From positions 4,492,879 to 4,556,878 of the forward strand of contig NC_067206.1 of the NCBI RefSeq assembly GCF_026262505.1: a stretch of DNA of 64,000 nt, read 5' to 3'. The notes under the pieces were generated by a model. The model made no database searches, was not told the origin of the DNA, and worked only from the letters and a program-made list of their open reading frames with translations. Both the position numbers and the translations under genes were made by a program. The stretch is from Trichomonas vaginalis G3. Its lineage: Eukaryota > Parabasalia > Trichomonadida > Trichomonadidae. Below, in pieces: positions 9,801 to 16,539 of this stretch; position 1 is the stretch's first letter; each line of letters starts with the position of its first letter.

Positions 9801-10690
9801 ACAGAGATATGAGAATAAGAGATGAAGTAAAGAAGTTGTTTGAGTTAAGGTTAAAGTATAAGAAAGAAGAAAACCCCTTACAAGAAATTATAAAACTCAT
9901 TCTGAACAGCATTTATGGCAAAACTATTCTATCTCCTATTGAGTCAAAAATAACCATAGTAGATGACAAAGATGCTATAAGATATGCTATAAGAAATTAC
10001 AACCATATAGTGAAGTTCGAAGGTTTGGATGGTTCAGATAAAACTATTTTCAAGCTAACGAAAAGCATTTGCAGACACTTTAACTTCTGTCCACTTGGTG
10101 TTAATATTCTGTCTATGTCAAAACGTATTATGAATGAAGTATTCTGTACTGCAGAGGACATGGGTCTTCAAATATTTTACCAGGATACCGACAGTATGCA
10201 CTTATATAATGAAGACATCCCAAAGCTTGCAGCAGAGTTTAAGAAGAGATACGGTAGAGAACTTATAGGAAAGAACCTTGGTCAATTTCATAGCGACTTT
10301 GCAGAAATAACACCTGGAAAACAAAGTTTAGCTTATAAAAGTATTTTCTGTGGAAAGAAGACCTACATAGACTTACTCACGAATGATTTAAATGAAGTTG
10401 CATTTCACTGCAGAATGAAAGGCGTGAAGCAAGATGTTATTGCTTTAACCGCTAATGAAATGTTTCCTGAAGCTATACAATGCTATTACAATGAAGATAA
10501 GAACATTCACATACCTGTTGGAACATATGACAAAGACTCTGAGTTCAGTTTAATGAAACTTTACAAAGCACTTTATGATGGTCAAGAGATTGCATTCGAC
10601 TTATGTAAGTCATGTCAACCTTGCTTTGCTGAAAAGTTCAACTTTTCAATAACGACTAAAACAAGCTTTATTCGTAAGTTGAAGTTCTGA
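6842..10690 (+). CDS. Protein-primed family B DNA polymerase, whole-looking
   Basis: A 1282-aa protein that would replicate the element. Exonuclease motifs are Exo I DFE (D598, E600), Exo II NLSYD (D652) and Exo III YCKQD (D778). Polymerase motifs are A DFDTVSLYP (D863/D865), B NSIYGK (about 1022-1027) and C DTDS (D1115, D1117). An N-terminal region of about 590 residues precedes the exonuclease. It includes an OTU-like segment with C391 in EDNCFVYAC and H471 in VEDHYML. An in-frame double-hairpin repeat encodes KPQRGEDEVHA at 7007-7039. A duplicated segment near residues 88-125 (EMFDITNANVG twice) is found only in this copy. B and C carry broken homologues. Confidence 0.95.
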   Translation: MYRKLSKLEHSEIKQLLTEANIDVAKHYATNKKALADFIKDYNGAISYDRIHEFIKPQRGEDEVHARAFPLNDIAIDLYHRRSVPHEVRREMFDITNANVGHTRKALSHDVRQEMFDITNANVGETRRRDDTLKQQRREMFKSAIEQVRKANDVIRSIDDKPKEGERWLKKDEENRKRNVKSGNRLIDFNIEALDEPNREYLHKHFGKVFMRLLEKIKINSQQRWMVCYKLGGKYECSTLNLNNIGTLLHQLLKENFISEIEANAAGIVEMHYDFFLTNIKNLTEIKMYDLTEYEGLTMSDVKKGKPKKRPYRDESTLTNDQKAILEALKQTGNPALIESFWKDNGEKKFYKKRSGQLWKYLCTLPINLERYQIFNELNKRTAILMTEDNCFVYACIQAGVNEETIDHMREVIRVRDFPQSKVQEISDATGIAFNVTIGYFNDSRHNEIKRYIPKECETVRTIDLLLVEDHYMLNERLPMTTYFIRNYKEILKACGGMNIEKQMKIYTKREDKYVVRYDRTTPLWDVMKTLWECKYFEPISYGELFTYTTDLYKQNLAPFKDLTYAPKYCVQLKKKAESKEVNKAKCKFIPEHVFFADFECSTDGFHKAFNICYDSEDGSVSESIWGQNCATEFLERLPDKSLIYFHNLSYDINFILRHMTEVKGTPIIKGSRTMQITGLYKGRAIIIKDSYSVINKKLKLFPAMFNLQTGPKEVFPYNYYSSVLLANDNRTGVISEACKFIRDADTFMKNIDSIKGCRIDENHFDLEKYSTFYCKQDVRILREGFVKFRNDLLKEFDLNVYDYVSICSIANKLFENRVYFPNGNLYDLSNKPREFISRCIQGGRCMLSDNMKQKSKKKLIADFDTVSLYPSAIARLYTLEGIPKVLKEEMLNTEYLMRHLFDDDQKEPIGEKFMSGFFVLIKITEIGIPRHFHLIVCDPELNPELNVPRSSNTCCLMYVDHITLQDLIKYQGVKCEVLQGYYYDGNRDMRIRDEVKKLFELRLKYKKEENPLQEIIKLILNSIYGKTILSPIESKITIVDDKDAIRYAIRNYNHIVKFEGLDGSDKTIFKLTKSICRHFNFCPLGVNILSMSKRIMNEVFCTAEDMGLQIFYQDTDSMHLYNEDIPKLAAEFKKRYGRELIGKNLGQFHSDFAEITPGKQSLAYKSIFCGKKTYIDLLTNDLNEVAFHCRMKGVKQDVIALTANEMFPEAIQCYYNEDKNIHIPVGTYDKDSEFSLMKLYKALYDGQEIAFDLCKSCQPCFAEKFNFSITTKTSFIRKLKF
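7009..7036 (+). repeat. Double-hairpin repeat inside PolB (A)
   Basis: GCCGC-AAC-GCGGC (7009-7021) is followed by GGAC-GAA-GTCC (7024-7034). It is in frame with PolB and present at the same place in B and C. Confidence 0.85.
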
Positions 10691-10734
10691 GGTCATTTAT
10701 TTTTGTCAGCAATGAGGTCATTTGTGATAAAAAT

Positions 10735-10746
10735 AAGCCGCTAGCG
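10735..10746. repeat. Remnant of double-hairpin repeat
   Basis: AAGCCGCTAGCG lies between the convergent PolB and 285-aa genes. It matches one half of the complete repeat at the same place in C (52781-52809). Confidence 0.6.
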
Positions 10747-10752
10747 TAGATT

Positions 10753-11610
10753 TTACAATACTGCGATGGTAGAGTTTAAGAGTTGTGCTTCAATGTAGAG
10801 ACAGTCCTTCCCATCTGGAGGCAAGAACACTGGACATTTATGGTCATGAGTGGAGTACATGTCTATCCAAAACTCACGATTGAAGCCAGTTAATTTATAG
10901 TATTTAGGGTTAGGAAGTGGTGAAGTTCTTGTATGACCAATGAACTCATTTTCAACGCCTTTGGCTATATTAGAGTAAAGTATTGCTTGCTTTCTATCCC
11001 AAATGCCAGGTGTTACAATCTTTGAAAATTCATTTTTCCTCGGAAGTATTGCATCATAATTGAAAACATTCTTGAAGTCTTCATTGGGTTCAGAGATTTG
11101 AAACCTTATACGTAATGGATTTTCTTTCTTTTTAGCGACTTCATTGAATGGTGAATATATAACAAACTGACAGTCATGAGTTCCATCTTCATTTTCATTA
11201 AATTCATAATGAAAGTCTATAAGTTGTGGCTGACTACCTTCTTCTTTCAGTTGTGCAAGAAACTCACGTAAAGGCTGTAAAGTTTGTACTTCAATATTGA
11301 ACTTTTTCTCGAACATCTCATTAAATGAAATCATACATTGCAACAATGTTGTATCGTCTTTAAAGTATTTGTATATGTGAATGTTTTGGGCGCTTAAAGA
11401 CTGTTCGTCATTTTCTATCTCGACTTGAAGTATAAAGTCAACCTTTCTGAAAGCACGTGTTATATACATAGATGTTATGCCAATGTACTTCTCTTCATTT
11501 ATGTTCACAATCCAGTCTGTTGGAAACTTAAACGTTACTCTCTTCCCCTTTATTTTGACGTCAGGGTTTTCACTACTGAACGCAACAGATAAAGGTATTT
11601 GTCTATACAT
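10753..11610 (-). CDS. Conserved 285-aa Maverick protein, probable structural
   Basis: Whole in all three elements (also 23494-24351 and 51915-52772). It begins MYRQIPLSVAFSSENPDVKI. It is rich in beta-type segments and ends CLYIEAQLLNSTIAVL, a style of ending similar to the 269-aa protein of B at 36812-37621. I infer a minor virion or beta-sandwich protein, but no catalytic motif is visible. It is convergent with PolB, and its start is preceded by the ATCCAAACTAAATG form of the structural-gene start motif. Confidence 0.7.
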   Translation of the reverse strand: MYRQIPLSVAFSSENPDVKIKGKRVTFKFPTDWIVNINEEKYIGITSMYITRAFRKVDFILQVEIENDEQSLSAQNIHIYKYFKDDTTLLQCMISFNEMFEKKFNIEVQTLQPLREFLAQLKEEGSQPQLIDFHYEFNENEDGTHDCQFVIYSPFNEVAKKKENPLRIRFQISEPNEDFKNVFNYDAILPRKNEFSKIVTPGIWDRKQAILYSNIAKGVENEFIGHTRTSPLPNPKYYKLTGFNREFWIDMYSTHDHKCPVFLPPDGKDCLYIEAQLLNSTIAVL

Positions 11611-11632
11611 TTAGTTTGGATAAAAATAAACC
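11607..11632 (-). promoter_or_regulatory. Structural-gene start motif
   Basis: On the minus strand TTTTTATCCAAACTAAATG spans the start of the 285-aa gene. The same pattern precedes the 90-aa and capsid genes. Confidence 0.55.
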
Positions 11633-11634
11633 AT

Positions 11635-11907
11635 TTACTCTTTCTTTGCTTCAGCTTCCTTTGCTTTTTGTTCTTCCTTTGCTTTTGCTTCTTCTCTAGC
11701 TTTTTTCGCCAGCAAACGTGGGTTCTTCTGTCTTCCAGCAGCTAATGCAGCTAGTTGTTTTTCACTAAGTTTTCTCTTTGGTCTCTCTGGCTTTTGTTCT
11801 GGTTTTTGTTCCTTCAGTTCGGATAAAATTTGTTCACGAATTTCTTTCTTCAATGCTTCAACATCTATGACCCCTTGGGTCTTGTCCGTAGGATTTGACT
11901 GAGTCAT
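11635..11907 (-). CDS. Small highly charged Lys/Glu-rich protein (90 aa)
   Basis: Starts MTQSNPTDKTQGVIDVEALK, then a predicted coiled coil, a basic PERPKRKLSEKQLAALAAGR block and a Lys/Ala/Glu tail. The LSEKQLAALAAGR motif resembles short basic segments in small viral DNA-binding proteins. I infer a nucleic-acid-associated core protein. Copies: broken in B (23199-23469), whole in C (51630-51890). The tail length differs among copies through short Lys/Ala/Glu codon repeats. Confidence 0.7.
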   Translation of the reverse strand: MTQSNPTDKTQGVIDVEALKKEIREQILSELKEQKPEQKPERPKRKLSEKQLAALAAGRQKNPRLLAKKAREEAKAKEEQKAKEAEAKKE

Positions 11908-11928
11908 TTGACTGTAGATAAAAAACTA
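11908..11928 (-). promoter_or_regulatory. Structural-gene start motif
   Basis: On the minus strand TTTTTTATCTACAGTCAAATG runs into the start codon of the 90-aa gene. It fits the pattern TTTTTATCY, six to eight bases, AAATG. Confidence 0.5.
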
Positions 11929-11952
11929 AATTAAAACTTTAACCGATGTAAA

Positions 11953-12381
11953 ATGAGCTTGTCAAAATCAGAACGAGAGTCTATTATATTAAATGACGCC
12001 AGAGGAATACAACATCCTTTCTATTATGTAAGTCAGAGTAAAGATGGTAAAATATATGTAAGAAAAAGAAAGGTTCCATTAGCGAATACAGAGAGCGACA
12101 ACATTAAGGTGCATGGCACCGAGGGCGAAGCCCATATAAAACCTTCTGTACAAACTGAGCCACCAAAAGAACAAGAAGAAAAGAAGCCAGATGTACTTTC
12201 AATAACGAACCAAGAGCTTATTGCAAAGTTCGTGAATTTCATTGAAAAGCAAACCGAGTCAAAGAACCCTGACCCACCAGTGAAAGAAGTTGAGACAAAA
12301 GAGAATGTACAGTTCATTGAAAATGTCAAGAAACAACTTCCACCACGAATACCAAGAAGAAGAGTGAGAATAATGAAGTAA
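11953..12381 (+). CDS. Conserved 142-aa protein with KDG-RK motif
   Basis: Starts MSLSKSERESIILNDARG, followed by HPFYYVSQSKDGKIYVRKRK, a charged Pro/Glu-rich linker and a basic end (PPRIPRRRVRIMK). The FYYV..KDGKI..RK segment resembles GFYVH..KDGRV.FRK of the 78-aa protein downstream, so the two may share a small binding fold. A double-hairpin repeat lies in frame at about residue 53-61. Copies: whole in B, broken in C. It immediately precedes the capsid gene on the same strand. Confidence 0.7.
   Translation: MSLSKSERESIILNDARGIQHPFYYVSQSKDGKIYVRKRKVPLANTESDNIKVHGTEGEAHIKPSVQTEPPKEQEEKKPDVLSITNQELIAKFVNFIEKQTESKNPDPPVKEVETKENVQFIENVKKQLPPRIPRRRVRIMK
12108..12133 (+). repeat. Double-hairpin repeat, variant stem, inside 142-aa gene
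   Basis: GGTGC-ATG-GCACC (12108-12120) and GGGC-GAA-GCCC (12123-12133). The first stem has different bases from the PolB copy but still pairs fully. B and C have decayed versions. Confidence 0.7.
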
Positions 12382-12408
12382 ATAGATATTTTTATCTGAA
12401 GTAAATAC

Positions 12409-13980
12409 ATGCAGAACGAACAGTTAAACGAATTTACTCCAGCAGAGCATATTCATCAGATTCGCTCATATTTCGATATCATAGACAATGCAGTTCAAAT
12501 TGGTGACACTAATAGAAAATATTCTGACGCAAAGATTCCATCACAACCTGGAACTGCTAAAGATAACACATGGGTAACATTCAATCTCTCACCTCCTGGT
12601 GAAAATATGTTGGACCTTTACAATACATTCATTACGTATAAAATGGAAGGTCAATTTATTGTAGATAAAGAAATTGGTTCAGGTTCCAATAAAACAAACC
12701 CACCAGGATTTTGGATTGGTTTCGATGACGCTTTCTATGCAGTTGCTGGATATCAAATCCTTGCAAATGGTCGTATCGTATATTCTCAAGACAACGCAAG
12801 AGAAGAAGCATATATAACTTCAAACTCACAAACTACCGAACAAATAAAGAAAGTCGATGTTTTTTCAAAGACTCGACATAAAGATGTATGGAGTCATTCG
12901 GGAACATGCAGAACAGGACAAATTGTTGTGGTCCAATTACAGCAGGAAAATCATTTGATTTTAAGCTTCGTTTAAGAATTCCTGTTAGAAGATTCCTTCC
13001 ATTAGAACCTATTCGATTTATTCCAGCTTTTGCAGGAAACATTCAGCTTAAAGTAAAGTTCAGTAGCGACGCCTTACAATGCACATCTATATCTGTAAAT
13101 GATATCATTGCTTTCAATCCAACTCTTAAAGTTGCATTTGCTTCAGTTCAAATCCACCGACAAATAAATTTGTTCCATGGAATGAACCATTCACTATGAT
13201 AACGAGGCAACTGAAGCTAGTGGAACAGTTACTATTACAACTGTAACCCAGCAACTATTTCGAACAAAGATGGATTTTAATGAATGTTTTATTCATCCAA
13301 AGTCATTCTCTTTAGACCCTAACATTTATACAGAACTTGTAGAACATTATACAAACGAGGCTTTATGTTTTCCTGTTAAAGTTATGGATTGGATTCCTAT
13401 GGATGGTTCATTCTCAAAGAATACAGATAGTTCAAGTGCAACATTTACAGCAGCTTATACGCCTATTAATGTTAAAAGTATTTGGGCACTATTTAGAAAG
13501 AAAGACAACTATTATGTTAATTTTGAGAACCCTAAGTTTAAATATCTTCAGCTTTCCATGGGAGCTTATGGAAATATGCCTGCAGAACCTGAAAAATCAT
13601 ATGGACCTGTATTTTATGAAATGGTTGCGAACGCTTGCAATACAAACAATGATATGATTGGATTTAATGAAGATGTTATGAGGTCATTGGTGGATGATGG
13701 TAGTGTGGAACATAAATGGGATAGCTATGACAACACACATTTCTTATGTGGTTTTCCAACAGAAGTGGACTTTTGCTTCCAGCAAGGTCAAACATCTACT
13801 GCTCCAATAACATACAAATTGTCTGTTAAAGGACCTATTGAACTAGCAACAGAAAATGTACCAAAGCCACTTATTGGATTTATGAGGGATTGTTGCTTTG
13901 CAATACAAGTAAGACAGTCAGGCATACCAATAATAAGACTTGACGACTATAACTTAGCAGCGGACGACAGTGAGGAATAA
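12409..13980 (+). pseudogene. Major-capsid-like (double jelly-roll) protein, broken copy (A)
   Basis: Equivalent to the whole 524-aa genes at 21126-22700 (B) and 49550-51124 (C). The A copy has about two or three breaks and is a fossil. It is preceded by TTTTTATCTGAAGTAAATAC before the ATG, the structural-gene start motif. Confidence 0.85.
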
Positions 13981-14010
13981 AGGATGAACGTTTATTTTTA
14001 AAGCTTATAA

Positions 14011-14481
14011 ATGAGTTCTTCATCAAGCTCTCGTGAACCTTCACCATCTGTGAAACAAACTTTACCAAACGATTATGGAGCACCTATTGAATATTTCTTA
14101 CGAGCTGCACAATGGCAAAGAGCAGTCTCACCAAGGTTAGGTGTTCCACCAGCTCCTGTCAAAAATAGCATTTGGTCAAGTCCTTATATAAGATATGGTC
14201 TCCCACTAGGTTTGCTAGCTACAGCAGGAGCAGTAATGATGTTGAAAAGAAACAAAGCAAATGTTATAAATAATACTGAAGTAGCTGAATTTGAACAAAC
14301 TCCGACACCATCGCCAAAACCAACGTCAAAACCAACGCCTTCACAAACAACACCTTCAATGACTCCTGAACCTATGAAAGTACAAACTCCTGTTCAAAAG
14401 TCAACTCCAAAACCGACTCCAACATTTAAACCAGAACCTACTCCTCAAATAAATCGTAAAACTCCTGCGTTTCCTTACTGA
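14011..14481 (+). CDS. Single-span membrane protein with Pro-rich tail (156 aa)
   Basis: Ser-rich start (MSSSSSSREPSPS), then AAQWQRAVSPRLGVPPAP, one hydrophobic segment RYGLPLGLLATAGAVMML (about residues 70-88), and a long Pro/Thr/Lys-rich tail. It directly follows the capsid gene in all copies and is likely a minor virion or membrane-anchored protein (inference). B and C copies are 152 aa; the tail length differs by Pro-Thr-Lys repeat units. Confidence 0.7.
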   Translation: MSSSSSSREPSPSVKQTLPNDYGAPIEYFLRAAQWQRAVSPRLGVPPAPVKNSIWSSPYIRYGLPLGLLATAGAVMMLKRNKANVINNTEVAEFEQTPTPSPKPTSKPTPSQTTPSMTPEPMKVQTPVQKSTPKPTPTFKPEPTPQINRKTPAFPY

Positions 14482-14529
14482 AAAAATAATGTTATTTTTA
14501 TTTTATTTGAACATTTTATTTAGAGTAAA

Positions 14530-14766
14530 ATGACGACTAAAGTCACTGAAGCAATGAAACAAAAATTTTTGGTAGAATACATTAAATCAGGAGCGGTTCC
14601 AGAAGGTTTTTACGTTCATACTATGAAGGATGGTAGAGTTCAGTTTAGAAAGATAAAGCAACCATTAGATAGAGAAGGTATATTAAGGAAGATTAAACTT
14701 CATGAGGACAACATTGCTGAACTTAAGAAGAAGTTAGAAGAGTTGGAGAAAGGAAGAGAGTTATAA
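14530..14766 (+). CDS. Small coiled-coil protein (78 aa) next to the TIR
   Basis: Starts MTTKVTEAMKQKFLVEYIKS, carries the GFYVHTMKDGRVQFRKIK motif, then a coiled coil ending ELEKGREL. It is the last inward gene before the terminal repeat. In B its final codons and stop lie inside the TIR. Whole copies are at 20352-20597 and 48776-49021. Confidence 0.75.
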   Translation: MTTKVTEAMKQKFLVEYIKSGAVPEGFYVHTMKDGRVQFRKIKQPLDREGILRKIKLHEDNIAELKKKLEELEKGREL

Positions 14767-14782
14767 AGTAATGAATTCAAGT

Positions 14783-14831
14783 GGGTGAAAAAAGAGGTGA
14801 AAAAAGAGGTGAGATCTCACCACTTCACCTA
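14783..14831. repeat. Intergenic palindrome-iteron block 5
   Basis: GGGTGAAAAAAGAGGTGAAA iterons lead into the perfect core GGTGAGATCTCACC, then ACTTCACC. The block lies at the inner edge of the terminal region. Confidence 0.9.
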
Positions 14832-14916
14832 AATTTATTTTTGTGCTATGTTTTCATACGTGTGAGGGTGGTGATATCATTTATTTTTAAATAAATGGAA
14901 CAAAAATAAAGCATTT

Positions 14917-15147
14917 CTACTCAGCAGGAATGAGACCCTTACTGACTATGTATTCGTTTAATGCTTGATGAAAACAATGGTACATATTATCGTATGGGTA
15001 TACACAACGTCTGTTTCCATCGTCGTCGTATATGTAGAGCTCAAATCCAGTCCAACCTTCTTTTGTACAATATGTAGCTTTATTTAAGTATGCATTTATG
15101 TAGATAAGGCAATTTTCTTCATCGCTCCAGAAATAATTTTTCGTCAT
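14917..15147 (-). CDS. TIR-region cargo gene, 76 aa, element A type
   Basis: MTKNYFWSDEENCLIYINAY, aromatic and acidic, no known family. It occupies the terminal-region slot where B and C carry the 108/94-aa gene family, but reads inward rather than outward. Its ATG overlaps the stop of the upstream 68-aa gene by the four bases ATGA, which suggests expression from one transcript. Confidence 0.55.
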   Translation of the reverse strand: MTKNYFWSDEENCLIYINAYLNKATYCTKEGWTGFELYIYDDDGNRRCVYPYDNMYHCFHQALNEYIVSKGLIPAE

Positions 15148-15350
15148 TGTTGAAATAGTTTTCGTTCCTCTCGACCATAAGGAATGTATGCAATAAATTT
15201 AGCATCATAATGGATTGTAATATATTCAGGGTTTCTTTCATCGTCAATGGGTCTGTCTTTGTTAAAATGCATGTTTCTCAGTTTTACTTGAGTTTTGAAT
15301 AGTTCACGGAAACGTTCTGGGAAAGAGTCATAGTAAATGTAGTCGGACAT
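15144..15350 (-). CDS. TIR-region cargo gene, 68 aa, element A type
   Basis: MSDYIYYDSFPERFRELFKT, Tyr-rich, not recognised. It precedes the 76-aa gene with an ATGA overlap. Its upstream region is the A+T-rich AAATAAAAAATTT stretch just inside the terminus. Found only in element A here. Confidence 0.55.
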   Translation of the reverse strand: MSDYIYYDSFPERFRELFKTQVKLRNMHFNKDRPIDDERNPEYITIHYDAKFIAYIPYGREERKLFQQ

Positions 15351-15409
15351 GTCTTTGTAATGAAATAAAAAATTTAAAAAAAAATAAAAATAAGGTTATT
15401 TTTTATTTA

Positions 15410-15608
15410 GTGAGGACGGTAGTGAATTCGTTAGTGAGTTCGTTAGTGAAGTCGTTTATGTGTCAGATGGTTTTGTAAATATTTAAGGTTAAGTTGGTGT
15501 TATGGTTGTGTTGTAAAATATACGTTACCGGTTTCGTTAAGTGTCAAAACCGCTAAGTGGTGTACGGAGGCGCGCAGTGCCACAGTACACAACTTAGGGA
15601 TACTAACT
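15410..15608. repeat. Right terminal region of element A
   Basis: It contains short direct repeats of the TTAGTGAATTCG / TTAGTGAAGTCG type (15419-15455), then TTAAGGTTAAGTTGGTG, GTAAAATATACGTTA and a terminal hairpin (15551-15599). It ends ATACTAACT at 15608. The order matches the ends of B and C. It forms the last part of the D-block capsid-like reading frame. Confidence 0.8.
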
Positions 15609-16507
15609 AACATATAAACGGCAAGTCTGCTTTCTATTCTCTTGCATTCAAACTGTTCGCATGTGAACTTAACTGGGTCCCAAGCATCTCCAGCAGCATT
15701 GAAATAATAGTTTACTTCAGTGTTGAGGTTTGAGAAACCAAAGTCTAAGTCAACTTTGTCTTTGCAAAAGTCACAGAACTTGGCTCCACCAGTTCCAGCT
15801 ACAGTAATGCTGAATGGGTCTTGTGTTGGTGCAATGACTAAGTTATTTTTGCTTGGAGTAAGTTCGATAGAAATTTTTCCTGCCCAGTTTGGCAAGTATC
15901 TTAAAAACCTGAAGATGAGGAAAGATGACAAAGGAACTCTAAGTTTCAGTTTTACTTTGGTTACTGCTGCTGCAGTTTGTCCAGAAAGGTTAACATAAAC
16001 TCCTGGAACGTTAGGGTCAAGTCTTCTTATTTTCTCAATAGTTGCATACTGGTCTGTTTGTTCTCTAGCTTGTGGTTGTACTGAGTTTCTCAAAGCGAAC
16101 CATTCATAGTTTGCCCATGTTACTGTTTGAACTAAGTCAGAGTTAGAATATATCTTATATCCCATGAAAACTTCTGGAGCATATTGGTATCCGACATAGA
16201 AAATTCCATTGCAACCTTTCTTGTCAGACAACTTGGCAGAAGGTTTTATTTCAATGTCTTGTTCCACGTATAAGAATGAGTTGTCAATAGAAATAATATG
16301 AAACCTGTCGCAAGCAATATCTACTGTTGTTGCAGAACCTTCTCCAAACTCACCTACGTTTCCATAAGAAACAGCAGTTGTATATTCGTAAGTTCCAGGA
16401 ACTATTTCTGACCTTCTAATGGCATTGTCGCATTCGTTATACCATTCGGAAACATTTCCGTTCATGGCATCCAAAACGGTTGGCGTTATATTCTGAGCGG
16501 CGTACAT
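15500..16507 (-). CDS. Divergent capsid-like protein of block D, 3' end supplied by element A
   Basis: A 335-aa frame. The stretch TKVKLKLRVPLSSFLIFRFL followed by RYLPNWAGKISIEL aligns well with FDFKLRLRIPVRRFLPLEAI and RFIPAFAGNIQLKV of the 524-aa Maverick capsid-like protein. An earlier GYKIYSNSDLV matches GYQILANGRIV. It is therefore a distant second member of the same probable double-jelly-roll family. Element A's terminus begins at 15608, so the last 35 or so codons and the stop come from the inserted Maverick. The upstream TTTTTACCCATATGAAATG resembles the Maverick structural-gene start motif. Confidence 0.65.
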   Translation of the reverse strand: MYAAQNITPTVLDAMNGNVSEWYNECDNAIRRSEIVPGTYEYTTAVSYGNVGEFGEGSATTVDIACDRFHIISIDNSFLYVEQDIEIKPSAKLSDKKGCNGIFYVGYQYAPEVFMGYKIYSNSDLVQTVTWANYEWFALRNSVQPQAREQTDQYATIEKIRRLDPNVPGVYVNLSGQTAAAVTKVKLKLRVPLSSFLIFRFLRYLPNWAGKISIELTPSKNNLVIAPTQDPFSITVAGTGGAKFCDFCKDKVDLDFGFSNLNTEVNYYFNAAGDAWDPVKFTCEQFECKRIESRLAVYMLVSIPKLCTVALRASVHHLAVLTLNETGNVYFTTQP

Positions 16508-16539
16508 TTCATATGGGTAAAAATATAGAATAGTTGGAT

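Larger units (their letters stand above)
1..15608 (+). mobile_element. Maverick/Polinton element A, left end outside window
   Basis: A large Polinton copy running fibre, integrase, 313-aa-type gene, KilA-N, PolB, 285-aa gene, capsid-like gene and small genes to a right terminus at 15608. That terminus reads AGTTAGTAT on the minus strand, the same as the ends of elements B and C. The order is the mirror image of B and C. PolB and most small genes look whole; the fibre, integrase, 313-aa-type and capsid genes are broken, with several breaks in total. A lacks the GIY-YIG gene of B and C and instead has a 124-aa gene, a repeat tract and a 125-aa gene. High similarity to B and C suggests a young copy. 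The ATPase block is expected left of position 1. Confidence 0.9.
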
